Made by a program: the position numbers and the translations under genes
Shown: piece after piece, positions 1 through 8,680 of the stretch
Position numbering within the stretch: position 1 is the first letter of the stretch
Layout: each line of letters starts with the position of its first letter
DNA from: Acidobacteria bacterium SCN 69-37
Lineage (GTDB): Bacteria; Acidobacteriota; Vicinamibacteria; Vicinamibacterales; SCN-69-37
DNA: 64,000 bases
Direction: 5' to 3'
Assembly (NCBI GenBank): GCA_001724025.1
Contig: MEDJ01000022.1
Span: 1-64,000 of the forward strand
Notes under the pieces: model-generated
Seen by the model: the letters and a program-made list of their open reading frames with translations, nothing else
Database searches by the model: none
Told to the model about the DNA's origin: nothing

Positions 1-1067
1 GCAACCGCGGCCGCGGCGATGACGCGGCCGCGGTTGCCGGGATCCTGCACACCGGCGTCGCCGAACGACGGCGGCCGTGGGGCCGTCGGGGCAGCGACGC
101 CGGTCGTCCGCGTGCCGGTCGCGGGCGCGGCCGGCACGCGCGGAACCGGCACCGGCGTCACCGCGGTGTCGGCCAGCGTGTCGCTGGCCGGCACCGCGCG
201 CGGCGCCGTCAGGGCGCCGGTATCGGTCCCCAGCCCCATGGCCGCGGTGCCGGACACCCCGCCGACAGCCGATCGCAGCGCTTCGAAGAATGCCTGCGCC
301 GACTGGAACCTGTCGGCCGGATCCTTCTGCAGGGCCGTGGTCAGCACGTCGGTCACCCACGCCGGCAGATCGGTGCGCCGCGTTTCGATCGGAATCGGCG
401 GGGCGCTGACCTGCGCCTGCGCCATCGCGAACGGCGTGTCGCCCTTGAACGGCAGCTGCCCGGTCAGCAGACGATAGAACACGACGCCAATCGCGTAGAG
501 ATCCGTGCGCGCGTCAATCTCGTGCCCCTGGACCTGCTCGGGTGCCATGTACGCCGGCGTGCCCATCATGAAGCCGACAGTCGTCAGGTGCTCGCTGCCC
601 GAGACGCGCGCGATGCCGAAGTCCATGACCTTCACGTCGCCCGTCTCGGTCCGCATGATGTTGGCGGGTTTCAGATCGCGGTGGACGACGCCGTGGTGAT
701 GGGCGTGCGCGAGGGCGGAAAGCACCTGCATGCAGACGATCGCCGCCTGCTCCGGGGCGAGCGGGCCTTCGCGCGCCACGATCTGCTCGAGCGTCTCGCC
801 CCGCACGAACTCCATCACCATCAACCACTGGTCGTCGTGCTGGAAGAGCTCGTAGATCGTGGCGATGCCCGCGTGACTGAGACGCGCGACCGTGATGGCC
901 TCGGCGCGGAAACGCCGCGCCACCTCCGGTTCGTTCAACTCGGCATTGAGGATCTTGATCGCGACTTCGCGATCGAGCGTGTCGTCGACAGCCCGGTACA
1001 CGGTTCCCATGCCGCCGCGTCCGACGCGGTCGAGCACACGGTACTTGCCGACGTTCTGCCCAACCAT
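1..1067 (-). CDS. Ser/Thr protein kinase (C-terminus cut by window edge)
   Basis: Phosphorylates Ser/Thr on unknown targets; probably an inner-membrane receptor-type kinase. Not closed by a stop inside the window; 355 residues are readable from ATG at 1067. It opens MVGQNVGKYRV, has the glycine loop GRGGMG at residues 16-21, the ATP-binding lysine in VAIK (Lys38), the catalytic loop HRDLKPAN around 129-136, DFG, and the APE of the activation segment. A Pro/Ala/Thr-rich linker follows the kinase domain and the last visible residues (RGRVIAAAAV) look like the start of a membrane helix. It is a close paralogue of the kinase at 1224-2966, sharing long stretches such as WLMVMEFVRGETLEQ, so the two are probably a tandem duplication. 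A strong promoter lies directly upstream. Function certain at family level, substrate unknown. Confidence 0.93.
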   Translation of the reverse strand, partial: MVGQNVGKYRVLDRVGRGGMGTVYRAVDDTLDREVAIKILNAELNEPEVARRFRAEAITVARLSHAGIATIYELFQHDDQWLMVMEFVRGETLEQIVAREGPLAPEQAAIVCMQVLSALAHAHHHGVVHRDLKPANIMRTETGDVKVMDFGIARVSGSEHLTTVGFMMGTPAYMAPEQVQGHEIDARTDLYAIGVVFYRLLTGQLPFKGDTPFAMAQAQVSAPPIPIETRRTDLPAWVTDVLTTALQKDPADRFQSAQAFFEALRSAVGGVSGTAAMGLGTDTGALTAPRAVPASDTLADTAVTPVPVPRVPAAPATGTRTTGVAAPTAPRPPSFGDAGVQDPGNRGRVIAAAAV

Positions 1068-1104
1068 TGCGATAATCCCCGCCACGTACGCCGGGGAGTG
1101 CCGC

Positions 1105-1133
1105 AGTCTAGGCCGGCACCTGGGGGTTGTCAA
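1105..1133 (-). promoter_or_regulatory. Sigma-70 type promoter of the first kinase gene
   Basis: On the minus strand TTGACA (1133-1128) and TAGACT (1110-1105) are separated by exactly 17 bp, a full -35 match and a 5/6 -10 match. Transcription would start near 1098, about 30 nt before the ATG at 1067. This is the best housekeeping promoter in the window. Confidence 0.75.
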
Positions 1134-1223
1134 TCGAGCGACAGGGCCGGACGCGGCGTGCGCACGGACGCGCGGGCGGCTTTTCGACACCGCGCGTCAC
1201 CTGGATCGCGCGCCGCATTCACG

Positions 1224-2966
1224 TCACTGCCGCAGGTGATCGACGGCAAGCCCCAGCCGCGCCGTGACGGTGGCAGTGATCTGCTGCCAGTCACCGTCGT
1301 TCATCCTGACGATCAGCCAGCGATCCCTGGACTGCAGCGCGAGCCAGTGCCTGTCGCCGCGAAACAGGCCACCCGGCATGTCGACGTCGATGGGCGGGCC
1401 GGCCAGCGTCGGGTACCACCGCGGATGCCTGGCCCTCGTATACGCGGCCGCTGTCACCTGCTGATATGGCAGTTCGACAAGCGCCGTCGTCGCGCTGTCA
1501 TCGAACAGCGTGACGACACCATCGGCAAAGGCGAGCACGGCCGGTCGCTCCACGGCGCGCCTGCCGTCGATGACGAGCGCGCGGACACCGCGGAACAGCG
1601 TCGACGCCGGTGCGGCGGCCTCGGCCGGAGACGCGGGCGGCGGCGTGACCGCTGCCGATGCCGGTTCGACCGAGACCGCTGCCCTGGTCCCGGCCACCGC
1701 ACCGCTCACGGAGGCCGCGGCGGTTGCGGGCGCCGGCAGCACGGGTTCGGAATCCGCAGGGACCCGCTCATCCTGATCCGGATCGGTGAAGGTGGGAGGT
1801 GGCGCTGCCTCGGTCGAGACCTCGGTGACCGGCAACGCGTCCGGGTCTGTCGACGCGGGCGTGCCGGGGCGCCACCACCAGGCCCCGACGACGAGCATCA
1901 ACGCAGCGACGGCCGCAGCGCCACCAATCATCACGGGCGATCGACGAGACACCGGCGGCACGTCGATGTCCCCATCGATCCGGATGTCGTCGCGCGGCAC
2001 GTCGGGCCGGGCCGGCACCAGGTGCGGCCGCGGAGACGACGGGTCGTGCGCGGCTGGCGTCGTGGTGGCTCCGCCGTGAATCACGCGCAGCGAACCGGCC
2101 GTGCCCTGGCCGAGCGTCAGCGAGGCAGGCGGCTGGACGTCGACGACAATCGGCTGACCGGCCATGCCCTGCGCGATCGCCTCGCGAAACGCCTGGGCCG
2201 AAGGAAAGCGACGATCTGGATCGCGCGCCAGCGCGACATCGATGACCTGCGATACCCATGCGGGCAGGTCGGGCCTGACGTCGCGGAGCGACGCGGGCGA
2301 CTCGTTGATGCGCGCCTGCGCCAGTTGCACGGCTGTCGTCCCACCGAACGGCATCTGGCCCGAGACCATCTGGAAGAACACGATGCCGACAGCGTACAGG
2401 TCGGTCCGCGCATCGATCGCGCCGCCCGTGACCTGCTCGGGGGCCATGTAGGCCGGCGTGCCCATCATGAAGCCGGCGCTCGTGAGCTGCTCGGCGCCCG
2501 AGACGCGTGCGATGCCGAAATCCATCACCTTCACGCCGCCGCCGGGCGTGAGCATGATGTTGGCGGGCTTGAGATCGCGGTGGACGACACCCATGCCGTG
2601 CGCGTGGAAGAGCGCAGCGAGCAGCTTGTCGATCACCTCCGCGGCGTGCGGCACCGTCAGGGTGCGGTCGTTGGCCAGGGCCTGCTCGAGCGTTTCGCCC
2701 CGCACGAACTCCATCACCATGAGCCATTGGGCGTCGTGCTCGAGCAGTTCGTAGATCGTGGCGATGCCGGAATGGTTCAGCCGTGCGACGGCGACAGCCT
2801 CGGCGCGGAACCGCCGGGCCACCGTCGGGTCGTCGAGGCCGGCATTGAGGATCTTGATGGCCACCTCGCGGTGCAGCGTCTCGTCGACGGCGGCATACAC
2901 GGTGCCCATCCCGCCGCGCCCTACCTGGCGGGTCACGCGGTACTTGCCGATGTGCCGCCCGACCAT
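1224..2966 (-). CDS. Transmembrane Ser/Thr protein kinase
   Basis: Eukaryote-like kinase of about 580 residues. The kinase domain fills roughly residues 8-270 (GRGGMG loop, VAIK lysine, HRDLKPAN, DFG, APE). A disordered Pro/Ala linker leads to one membrane helix (IGGAAAVAALMLVVGAWWW, around 340-360). Outside the membrane there is another Pro-rich linker and a C-terminal domain of about 115 residues (from FRGVRALVIDG) with a beta-rich look and no family I recognise; it could be a sensor. I prefer the ATG at 2966 (MVGRHIGKYRV) over 2975 because it matches the start of the upstream paralogue and sits 7 nt after a GACAAT box. It lies 49 bp downstream of the metallo-hydrolase stop and may be cotranscribed with it. 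Confidence 0.92.
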   Translation of the reverse strand: MVGRHIGKYRVTRQVGRGGMGTVYAAVDETLHREVAIKILNAGLDDPTVARRFRAEAVAVARLNHSGIATIYELLEHDAQWLMVMEFVRGETLEQALANDRTLTVPHAAEVIDKLLAALFHAHGMGVVHRDLKPANIMLTPGGGVKVMDFGIARVSGAEQLTSAGFMMGTPAYMAPEQVTGGAIDARTDLYAVGIVFFQMVSGQMPFGGTTAVQLAQARINESPASLRDVRPDLPAWVSQVIDVALARDPDRRFPSAQAFREAIAQGMAGQPIVVDVQPPASLTLGQGTAGSLRVIHGGATTTPAAHDPSSPRPHLVPARPDVPRDDIRIDGDIDVPPVSRRSPVMIGGAAAVAALMLVVGAWWWRPGTPASTDPDALPVTEVSTEAAPPPTFTDPDQDERVPADSEPVLPAPATAAASVSGAVAGTRAAVSVEPASAAVTPPPASPAEAAAPASTLFRGVRALVIDGRRAVERPAVLAFADGVVTLFDDSATTALVELPYQQVTAAAYTRARHPRWYPTLAGPPIDVDMPGGLFRGDRHWLALQSRDRWLIVRMNDGDWQQITATVTARLGLAVDHLRQ

Positions 2967-3015
2967 GCCCGACATTGTCGTGCATGAGCGCGTCGCGGGG
3001 GAACTGACCGGCCGT

Positions 3016-3762
3016 TCAGCCGACCGCGTCTTCCCTGAGCTTCTCCAGATGGGCCTCGACGGTCAGGCGCGCAGCGGCCTCGAGTGCGGGCGGGAGATCC
3101 GGATAGATGTGGCCGAGGATCGCCTCGACGGTGACGAGACCGCTGGCGAGGCACGCCGCGATCTGCACCTCGCGCGCGAGCCTGTGGTCGCGGGTCCGGC
3201 CGATGACGGCCGCCGGATCCTCGACGATGGGGCCGTGCCCCGGATAGAGGCGGCGCGCGCCGAGCGCCGCCATCACGTCGAGCGAGGCGAGGTAGGTGCG
3301 GAGGTGACCGCCACGACCGGCCGGAATCAGCACGGATCCGTCCAGCCGCACCATGTCGCCGGCATACAGCTCGTGGGTGCCCTCGTCCCAGAAGCAGGCA
3401 TGATCGACCGCGTGCCCCGGCGTATAGACGACGTGCAGCACGCGGTCGCCGGCCAGGATCCGCTCGCGATCGATCAGCGTGCGCGACGGCCGGCAACTGG
3501 CCGCGACGGCCAGCACCTCGACGTCGGGCCAGCAGTCGCGGATGGCCGGGATCCCCGACGCGTGGTCGGGGTGATCGTGCGTGACGAGGACGCGTGCGAG
3601 CGGGCGGCCGTCCAGCACCTCGGCCAGCGCCTCGAGGTGCGCCGGTTCGCCGGTGCCGGCATCGATCAGCGCCGGCTCGGCACCGTCCAGGAACCAGGTG
3701 TTGTTGCCGTCGCCCGTGTAAGGCCCCGGGTTGGCAGCGGAGAGGAGGACGGGGGGTGGCAC
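3016..3762 (-). CDS. MBL-fold metallo-hydrolase (LACTB2-like)
   Basis: Predicted cytoplasmic zinc-dependent hydrolase of 248 residues. The metallo-beta-lactamase signature THDHPDHASG is followed by the other ligand motifs TPGHAVDH, YAGDMV and YPGHGP. The C-terminal segment after the last ligand (AREVQIAACLASGLVTVEAIL...) resembles the winged-helix tail of LACTB2-type hydrolases. There is no ATG near the natural N-terminus; the GTG at 3762 (MPPPVLLSAANPGPYTG) is the first plausible start and has GAGG 4 nt upstream. Longer open frame upstream is non-coding in character. The kinase gene follows on the same strand after 49 bp. Substrate unknown; family members cut thioesters, RNA or other esters. 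Confidence 0.85.
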   Translation of the reverse strand: MPPPVLLSAANPGPYTGDGNNTWFLDGAEPALIDAGTGEPAHLEALAEVLDGRPLARVLVTHDHPDHASGIPAIRDCWPDVEVLAVAASCRPSRTLIDRERILAGDRVLHVVYTPGHAVDHACFWDEGTHELYAGDMVRLDGSVLIPAGRGGHLRTYLASLDVMAALGARRLYPGHGPIVEDPAAVIGRTRDHRLAREVQIAACLASGLVTVEAILGHIYPDLPPALEAAARLTVEAHLEKLREDAVG

Positions 3763-3823
3763 AGCGCCTCGAGGGGGCGAATCGCCCGGATTCTGTCGAA
3801 AATCTCCGAAAAAAGGCAAACGC

Positions 3824-3957
3824 CGTTCCCGGTCCTGATATTCAGGAAGAGCGTTATTAGGAAGAAAAAATTGGGCGAGCCAGCACTTGCGATGTCTGAC
3901 GGCCCCCGGGGAAAGGGAGCCGTGAGGGTCGTTACTAGTAGTAGGACCGGGAACGAC
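3824..3957 (-). ncRNA. Candidate structured RNA or 5' leader, unidentified
   Basis: The 339-bp gap between the divergent genes at 3762 and 4102 holds this element. Its ends form a perfect 13-bp inverted repeat, CGTTCCCGGTCCT at 3824-3836 and its complement at 3943-3955. Inside are hairpins at 3899-3923 (ACGGC/GCCGT with C/G core) and 3834-3846 (CCTGA/TCAGG). The second hairpin competes with the outer stem. On the minus strand U-runs occur at 3867 and 3814-3809, the latter just after a short GGC/GCC hairpin, as in an intrinsic terminator. A good promoter starts just before it (3964-3992). It could be a small RNA or a regulatory leader of the metallo-hydrolase gene. It matches no RNA family I know (not 6S, SRP, tmRNA or a common riboswitch). 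Confidence 0.35.
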
Positions 3958-3963
3958 TTCCCT

Positions 3964-3992
3964 ATTCTCGCGACCCGCCAGGAAAATGTCAA
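3964..3992 (-). promoter_or_regulatory. Sigma-70 type promoter reading into the structured gap
   Basis: Minus-strand TTGACA (3992-3987), 17-bp spacer, GAGAAT (3969-3964). Transcription would begin near 3957, at the edge of the 13-bp inverted repeat, and run toward the metallo-hydrolase gene through about 195 nt of leader. Confidence 0.6.
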
Positions 3993-4101
3993 GCCCCTTC
4001 TTGTGCCCGTGGTGCCCGGGCCGATCGAGGTACCGACGCGCCTGAACTGGCGTAGGCTCAGAAGGCCCCCCTTGCGCGATACCGTGTCTGATGGAGGTCC
4101 C

Positions 4102-5619
4102 GTGTCGACACGCTGGTTGAAGTGGACGCTCGGCTGCGCGGCGGCCGTGCTGCTGGGACTCGTCGCCACGTTCGTGTGGCTGGCGCGCCCCTCGCACATC
4201 ACGGCCCTGGTCCAATCCGGCCTGGCCGAGCACCTGCAACTCGATGCCACGCTCGATCGCATCGAGGTCTCGTGGCTGCCCCGGCCCTCGATCCACGCTC
4301 AGGGGTTTGCCCTGCGGATGCCGAACCAGCCGGATCTGCCGCCGCTCATCGCCATCGACGAGTTCTCGGTGGACATCGGTCCGCTCTCGCTCATCCGCAA
4401 GCGGGTCGATACCGTCTACGCCCGCGGGCTGCACATCACCGTGCCGCCGGGCGACGTGCGCGACGACCTGCCCGGGCGCGACGGGCAGACGGGCCGGACC
4501 GACATCATCATCAGCCACTTCATCACCGAGGACGCCTCGCTCCAGTTCCTGCGGAACAACGGCCGGAAGCCGCTGACGTTCGCCATCCACGATCTGCGGG
4601 CGCACGAAATCGGCTTCGGCCTGGCGATGCCGTTCGACGCCACCATCACCAACCCGGTTCCCACCGGGCTCGTGACGACCACCGGCACGTTCGGCCCGTG
4701 GGTGCCGGGGGAGATCTTCGCGTCGCCCCTCGAAGGGGACTACACGTTCGAGCACGCCGATCTGTCCACCATCAACGGCATCGGCGGCACGCTGGAGTCG
4801 ACAGGACACTACTCGGGTACCATCCAGCGCATCGTCGCGCAGGGTCAGGCGCAGGTACCCGATTTCAGCCTGGACCTCGGCGGTCGTCCGCAGGCCCTGA
4901 CCGCCGACTTCGACGCGGTCGTCACCGGCACGAACGGCACGACCGTTCTCGAACGGGTCGACGCCACGCTCGTGCACACGCGCATGGCCGTGGAGGGTGC
5001 CGTGATCAATCTCGACGGCCCCGGTAACCATGCGCTCGAGTTCGCCGTGAAGATCGAGGATGGCCGGATCGAGGACATCCTCGCGCTGATCATCGACAGT
5101 CCCCAACCCGTGATGACCGGTGACGTGGTCGTCGATGCGCGGATGGCGCTGCCGCCGGGCCCCGCACCGGTCAGTCGCCGCCTGAGCGTGGACGGCCGCT
5201 TCGGCCTGGCCGAGACGACGTTCACCGACAAGGAGGTGCAGTCGAAGATGGAGTCGCTCAGCCGCCGCAGCCAGGGCAAGGACGAGGAGGATCCGATCGG
5301 CAAGGTGCTGACGAACCTCCGCGGGCAGGTCCGGCTCGCCAACGGCACGGCCAGGCTGTCGCGCCTCACGTTCCAGGTGCCGGGCGCACGTGTGGCCCTC
5401 GACGGCACCTACGGTCTCGCGACCGGCGCCCTCGATTTCCGCGGCACGCTGCGCATGCAGGCGACCGTGTCGCAGGCGGTCGGCGGCTTCAAGTCGATCT
5501 TCCTCAAGCCGTTCAACCCGCTGTTCCGCAAGGACGGCGCCGGCGCCGTCATCCCGATCAAGATCGAGGGCACGCGCGAGGCCCCGAAGTTCGGGGTGGA
5601 GTTCGGGAAGATCTTCTGA
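4102..5619 (+). CDS. AsmA-like membrane-anchored protein
   Basis: 505 residues. One N-terminal membrane helix (WTLGCAAAVLLGLVATFVWLA, about residues 7-27) is followed by a long periplasmic region with AsmA/YhdG-type features: an LDATLDRIEVSWLPRPSIHAQGFALRM segment type near the N-terminus, repeated beta-strand motifs, and a C-terminal block (FRGTLRMQATVSQAVGG ... PIKIEGTREAPKFGVEFG) typical of AsmA family ends. Family members act at the envelope and are linked to lipid transfer or outer-membrane assembly. The GTG start at 4102 is supported by GGAGG at 4093-4097; upstream open frame lacks coding character. It is transcribed alone, divergently from the metallo-hydrolase gene. Exact role not known. 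Confidence 0.8.
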   Translation: MSTRWLKWTLGCAAAVLLGLVATFVWLARPSHITALVQSGLAEHLQLDATLDRIEVSWLPRPSIHAQGFALRMPNQPDLPPLIAIDEFSVDIGPLSLIRKRVDTVYARGLHITVPPGDVRDDLPGRDGQTGRTDIIISHFITEDASLQFLRNNGRKPLTFAIHDLRAHEIGFGLAMPFDATITNPVPTGLVTTTGTFGPWVPGEIFASPLEGDYTFEHADLSTINGIGGTLESTGHYSGTIQRIVAQGQAQVPDFSLDLGGRPQALTADFDAVVTGTNGTTVLERVDATLVHTRMAVEGAVINLDGPGNHALEFAVKIEDGRIEDILALIIDSPQPVMTGDVVVDARMALPPGPAPVSRRLSVDGRFGLAETTFTDKEVQSKMESLSRRSQGKDEEDPIGKVLTNLRGQVRLANGTARLSRLTFQVPGARVALDGTYGLATGALDFRGTLRMQATVSQAVGGFKSIFLKPFNPLFRKDGAGAVIPIKIEGTREAPKFGVEFGKIF

Positions 5620-5822
5620 AGACGGGGAGGCGACGGGCTGGGAGCGCCGAACGGCGTGACCGCCGGCCATTGCGATGTGTCGCATGGCTGCACGTGGCAG
5701 TTTCCGCGATCAGGCAACGGGCGATCGTTGCAGATTCTGCGATCTGGGTCCGGCGATTGGGCCATTTTCACCGGGAAAACGCGGGCATTCCGACCGGGCA
5801 TCCGGCTTGCACTGGACGACGG

Positions 5823-5828
5823 TAGAAT
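5823..5828 (+). promoter_or_regulatory. -10 box (TAGAAT) for a leaderless start
   Basis: TAGAAT ends 7 nt before the ATG at 5836, so transcription should start at or next to the start codon. No clear -35 box is visible at the usual distance. Confidence 0.5.
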
Positions 5829-5835
5829 GAGTCTC

Positions 5836-6429
5836 ATGCCCGCGTCCGATCGCGTCATCTCCCGCCGCCCAGGCGTGAAGCTCACCTACGACGACTTCCT
5901 GCTGTTTCCCGATGACGGGCTGCGGCACGAGTTGATCGACGGAGAGCACTACGTGACGCCGTCCCCCAACCTGGATCATCAGCGGATCTCCGGACGCCTT
6001 TACCTGGCGATTGGCAACTATCTCCAGGCCCATCCGACAGGCGAAATCGTCTACGCGCCGTTCGACGTGGTGTTCAGCCGCCATGACGTGGTCGAGCCGG
6101 ACCTGCTCTACCTGTCGAACGAACGCGCGAGCCGCGTCGTGACCCAGACCAGCGTCCAGGGCGCGCCGAACCTGATCATCGAGATCCTGTCGAAGAGCAC
6201 GCGCAGGCGCGATCGAACGATCAAGCAGCGGCTCTATGAACGCTCGGCCGTGGACGAATACTGGATGGTGGATCCGGTCACCGCCTCGATCCGCATCCTC
6301 CGCCAGCGCGCCGGGCGATTCGCCGCGGCTGCCGACCTGCGTGCCGATGCGGGAGACGTGCTGACCACGCCGCTGCTGCCCGAATTCACCGTGCCGCTCG
6401 CGGAGATCTTCGCAACGCCCCGCCGCTGA
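5836..6429 (+). CDS. Uma2 family (DUF820) putative endonuclease
   Basis: 197-residue protein of the Uma2/DUF820 restriction-endonuclease-like fold. Seen: an N-terminal LTYDDFLLFPDDGLRHELIDGE block with the conserved Glu in HELIDGE, FDVVFSRHDVVEPDLLYLS (catalytic EPD), and APNLIIEILSKSTRRRDRTIKQRLYERSAVDEYWMVDP (E-x-L-S-KST and the EYW motif). These give the PD-(D/E)XK-like core. Such genes are numerous in cyanobacteria and soil bacteria and their cellular role is unclear. ATG 5827 is an alternative start, but the TAGAAT box overlaps it and favours 5836. It is a single gene, convergent with thyX. Confidence 0.85.
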   Translation: MPASDRVISRRPGVKLTYDDFLLFPDDGLRHELIDGEHYVTPSPNLDHQRISGRLYLAIGNYLQAHPTGEIVYAPFDVVFSRHDVVEPDLLYLSNERASRVVTQTSVQGAPNLIIEILSKSTRRRDRTIKQRLYERSAVDEYWMVDPVTASIRILRQRAGRFAAAADLRADAGDVLTTPLLPEFTVPLAEIFATPRR

Positions 6430-6441
6430 CAACGCGCCCTC

Positions 6442-6466
6442 ACCGGCCCGTTCGGTGCTGGCCGGT
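6442..6466. terminator. Hairpin between convergent genes
   Basis: ACCGGCC at 6442-6448 pairs with GGCCGGT at 6460-6466 across an 11-nt loop, between the stops of the Uma2 and thyX genes. There is no T-run, so terminator function is only suggested by position. Confidence 0.25.
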
Positions 6467-6509
6467 TCGCTGCGACTTCGGTAGCGCCGCGAGTTCGGCC
6501 AAGACCCGA

Positions 6510-8120
6510 TCACCCCGCCTGGCCGGCTGCCGCGCGCCTGGCCTCGAGCCGGCGCTCTTCCTGCAGACGTTCGAGTTCGATCACCGAGTGATCGACGAAC
6601 GTCATCGACGCCGCAATCGCGTGATGTTCCGCAACCGTATCGATGAGCCGGTGCATCTGCTGGCAGACACGCCGGTAGGCCGGGTGCCCGGCCGGCTGGG
6701 TGCGCAGCTCGATCACGTGCATGGCCTGGCGCGCGTTCATGTCCATCACGAACCGCACGCGATAGGCCATCGGCACGGCATACGGCGCCACCGCCGGCAG
6801 GCCAGCCGCCACCAGCGCCTCGTGCAGATCGGCCGCCTGGTCCATCACCGCCCGCCACTCGGCATCTCCACCGGCTTCGACGAGCGCATCCGGCTGCGTG
6901 TAGCCGTGGTGCGGCGAAAGCGCCTGCCAGTCGATCGTCATCAGGCGATGCCGCTGCAGATCGCGGAACGCGCCGTAGTCTGTCAGCACGTCGAACCTGT
7001 ACCCGGTCCGCTCGAACGCGCGGCCCGGCTTGTGCCGGCGATTCGACCTGTCGCCGACATACGCCCGCAGCACCTCGGCCCTGTCCTCCACCGACATGCG
7101 CCGCACGCGCTCCATCAGCTCGCGATCGGACAGCGACGACGAGGCGTACAAGGCCGCGGCCGTCACCTTGATCTCGCCGTCGGGATCGAAGTCGGTGAGC
7201 GTCACCTCGTCGGCCGGCTGCGGCACGTGGCCGCCCGCCACGTCGAGACGCTGCGCGATTTCCGCGGTACGCTCGCGCGTCTCGATGAAATACCGGCTCC
7301 AGCGATCGCCGCGATCGGGCTGATCGACGCGCGAGAGGAACGCCGGGATCACCTTGCGCAGCTCCGCGAGCATCAGATCGGCCGTAGCACGCGCCTCGGC
7401 CAGCGGGTGCGCCCGCATGCGCAGCAGCAGCGCCTCGTACGCCTGGCCGGTGCCGTACATGCCCACGTTCGACTGCGTGGCCGCGGGCAGCAGGCCGCGC
7501 AGCGTATCGAGCGCCTTCGCGCGGATCGCCGATCGGTACACGCCGTCGGAATCACCGACGGCCTTTGGATACCGGTGCTCGAACCACACGCGCATCGGCT
7601 CGATCCACTTCGCGTACGTCTCGAATGCCGCGTTCAGCGTGGCGATGTAGCGCTCGCGCAGCGGATGCCCCTCGAGTTCGGCCGGAACGAGATAGCGCCA
7701 CGCATCCCCGCGTCGCTCGGTATACGGGATGTAGCGGGTGGACTGCTCGAGATAGGCCATCAGCCGACCGCGCTCCAGGATCTTCGTGAGCACGTTCGAC
7801 GCGTCTTCCACGGCCAGGTGCACGCCGCCGAGCTGCGCGACCGAATCATCGCCGTACTCGTTGAAGACGCGCTGATAGAGGCGATCCGCGCGCTCGAGGC
7901 CGACGGTCGAATCGACGGGGGCACCGGCTGCGGCCGCGTAGAACTCGTCGTGGAACAGCTTGCGCAGCGGCTTGGCCGCGCGCGAGTACCGCGCGAACAG
8001 CGCGCCCTTCACCGTCTCGGGCAGGTTGACCAGCGCGAAGACCGGCTTGTCGACGTTGGTGAAATACGGTGCGACGACAGCCGCCTCGTCAGGCTGGAGT
8101 CCCGGAGCAGTCGTCGTCAC
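6510..8120 (-). CDS. thyX: FAD-dependent thymidylate synthase, double-domain form
   Basis: Predicted to make dTMP from dUMP with methylene-THF and FAD. At 536 residues it is over twice the usual ThyX length (about 220-250) and looks like two fused ThyX domains. In the first half (about 130-160) RGRLMAYLEQSTRY aligns with the ThyX motif RHR-x7-S but has Gly for His. In the second half (about 395-415) RHR is intact but the Ser seven residues later is Ala. The halves may therefore supply complementary active-site parts. The GTG start overlaps the def stop by 4 nt (GTGA), so translation is coupled to peptide deformylase. Family call is good; activity is inferred. Confidence 0.82.
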   Translation of the reverse strand: MTTTAPGLQPDEAAVVAPYFTNVDKPVFALVNLPETVKGALFARYSRAAKPLRKLFHDEFYAAAAGAPVDSTVGLERADRLYQRVFNEYGDDSVAQLGGVHLAVEDASNVLTKILERGRLMAYLEQSTRYIPYTERRGDAWRYLVPAELEGHPLRERYIATLNAAFETYAKWIEPMRVWFEHRYPKAVGDSDGVYRSAIRAKALDTLRGLLPAATQSNVGMYGTGQAYEALLLRMRAHPLAEARATADLMLAELRKVIPAFLSRVDQPDRGDRWSRYFIETRERTAEIAQRLDVAGGHVPQPADEVTLTDFDPDGEIKVTAAALYASSSLSDRELMERVRRMSVEDRAEVLRAYVGDRSNRRHKPGRAFERTGYRFDVLTDYGAFRDLQRHRLMTIDWQALSPHHGYTQPDALVEAGGDAEWRAVMDQAADLHEALVAAGLPAVAPYAVPMAYRVRFVMDMNARQAMHVIELRTQPAGHPAYRRVCQQMHRLIDTVAEHHAIAASMTFVDHSVIELERLQEERRLEARRAAAGQAG

Positions 8121-8668
8121 TCTTCGTGGTCCTTCGCCCAGTAGCGGCGGAACTCGTCCATGAACGCGAGCGTCTCGAGCGACTTCATGCGGTCGAAGAA
8201 CACCACGCCATCGAGGTGGTCGGTCTCGTGCTGGATGACACGCGCCGGCAGCCCGCTGGCGACCAGCTCGTACTTCTTCCCCGTCCGATCGAGCGCACGC
8301 AGGCGCACGGCATCGGCACGCGGCACCTGGCCGCGGATGTCGGGAATGCTGAGGCAGCCTTCCCAGTCGCTGACGACCTCTTTCGTGACCGGCACGATTT
8401 CCGGGTTGATCACCGTGAGGAACGGCATGTCGACGTCCTCGGTCATCGGCGTGATGACATCCGCGTCACGCACGCCGGCCACGAACAGCCGAATCCCCTC
8501 GTGCACCTGCGGCGCCGCCAGGCCGATGCCGGCATACTCCTGCATCGTCTCGAACATGTCGTCGATCAGCTGCTGGATCCGTGGAGACTGGATCTCGTCC
8601 TTCGCAATCGGAGCCGCCTTGTGGCGGAGCACGGGGTGCCCGAGCCGGGCGACCTTCAGGATGGCCAT
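8117..8668 (-). CDS. def: Peptide deformylase
   Basis: Removes the formyl group from N-terminal formyl-Met of nascent proteins. 183 residues with all three signature motifs in order: GIGLAAPQ, EGCLS (Cys metal ligand) and QHETDHLDG (HExxH metal ligands and catalytic Glu). The start ATG at 8668 (MAILKVARLGHPVLR) fits family N-termini. A TATAAT box 6 nt upstream suggests a leaderless mRNA starting at the ATG itself. Stop overlaps the thyX start. A longer open frame to 8791 lies within thiI and is rejected. Confidence 0.95.
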   Translation of the reverse strand: MAILKVARLGHPVLRHKAAPIAKDEIQSPRIQQLIDDMFETMQEYAGIGLAAPQVHEGIRLFVAGVRDADVITPMTEDVDMPFLTVINPEIVPVTKEVVSDWEGCLSIPDIRGQVPRADAVRLRALDRTGKKYELVASGLPARVIQHETDHLDGVVFFDRMKSLETLAFMDEFRRYWAKDHEE

Positions 8669-8674
8669 CCGGGA

Positions 8675-8680
8675 ATTATA
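8675..8680 (-). promoter_or_regulatory. -10 box (TATAAT) for leaderless def
   Basis: A perfect TATAAT reads 8680-8675 on the minus strand, 6 nt before the def ATG at 8668. It overlaps the 3' end of thiI. No -35 consensus is evident. Confidence 0.6.

Noticed and set aside
522-2987. 821-codon open frame on the plus strand over the two kinase genes
   Set aside because: It is antisense to clear kinase sequence, is Arg/His-rich and resembles no protein; a high-GC shadow frame.
3824-3957. Structured gap considered as 6S, SRP RNA or a known riboswitch
   Set aside because: It lacks the symmetric rod of 6S RNA, the SRP GGAA loop motif and the conserved cores of riboswitches I know; left as unidentified.
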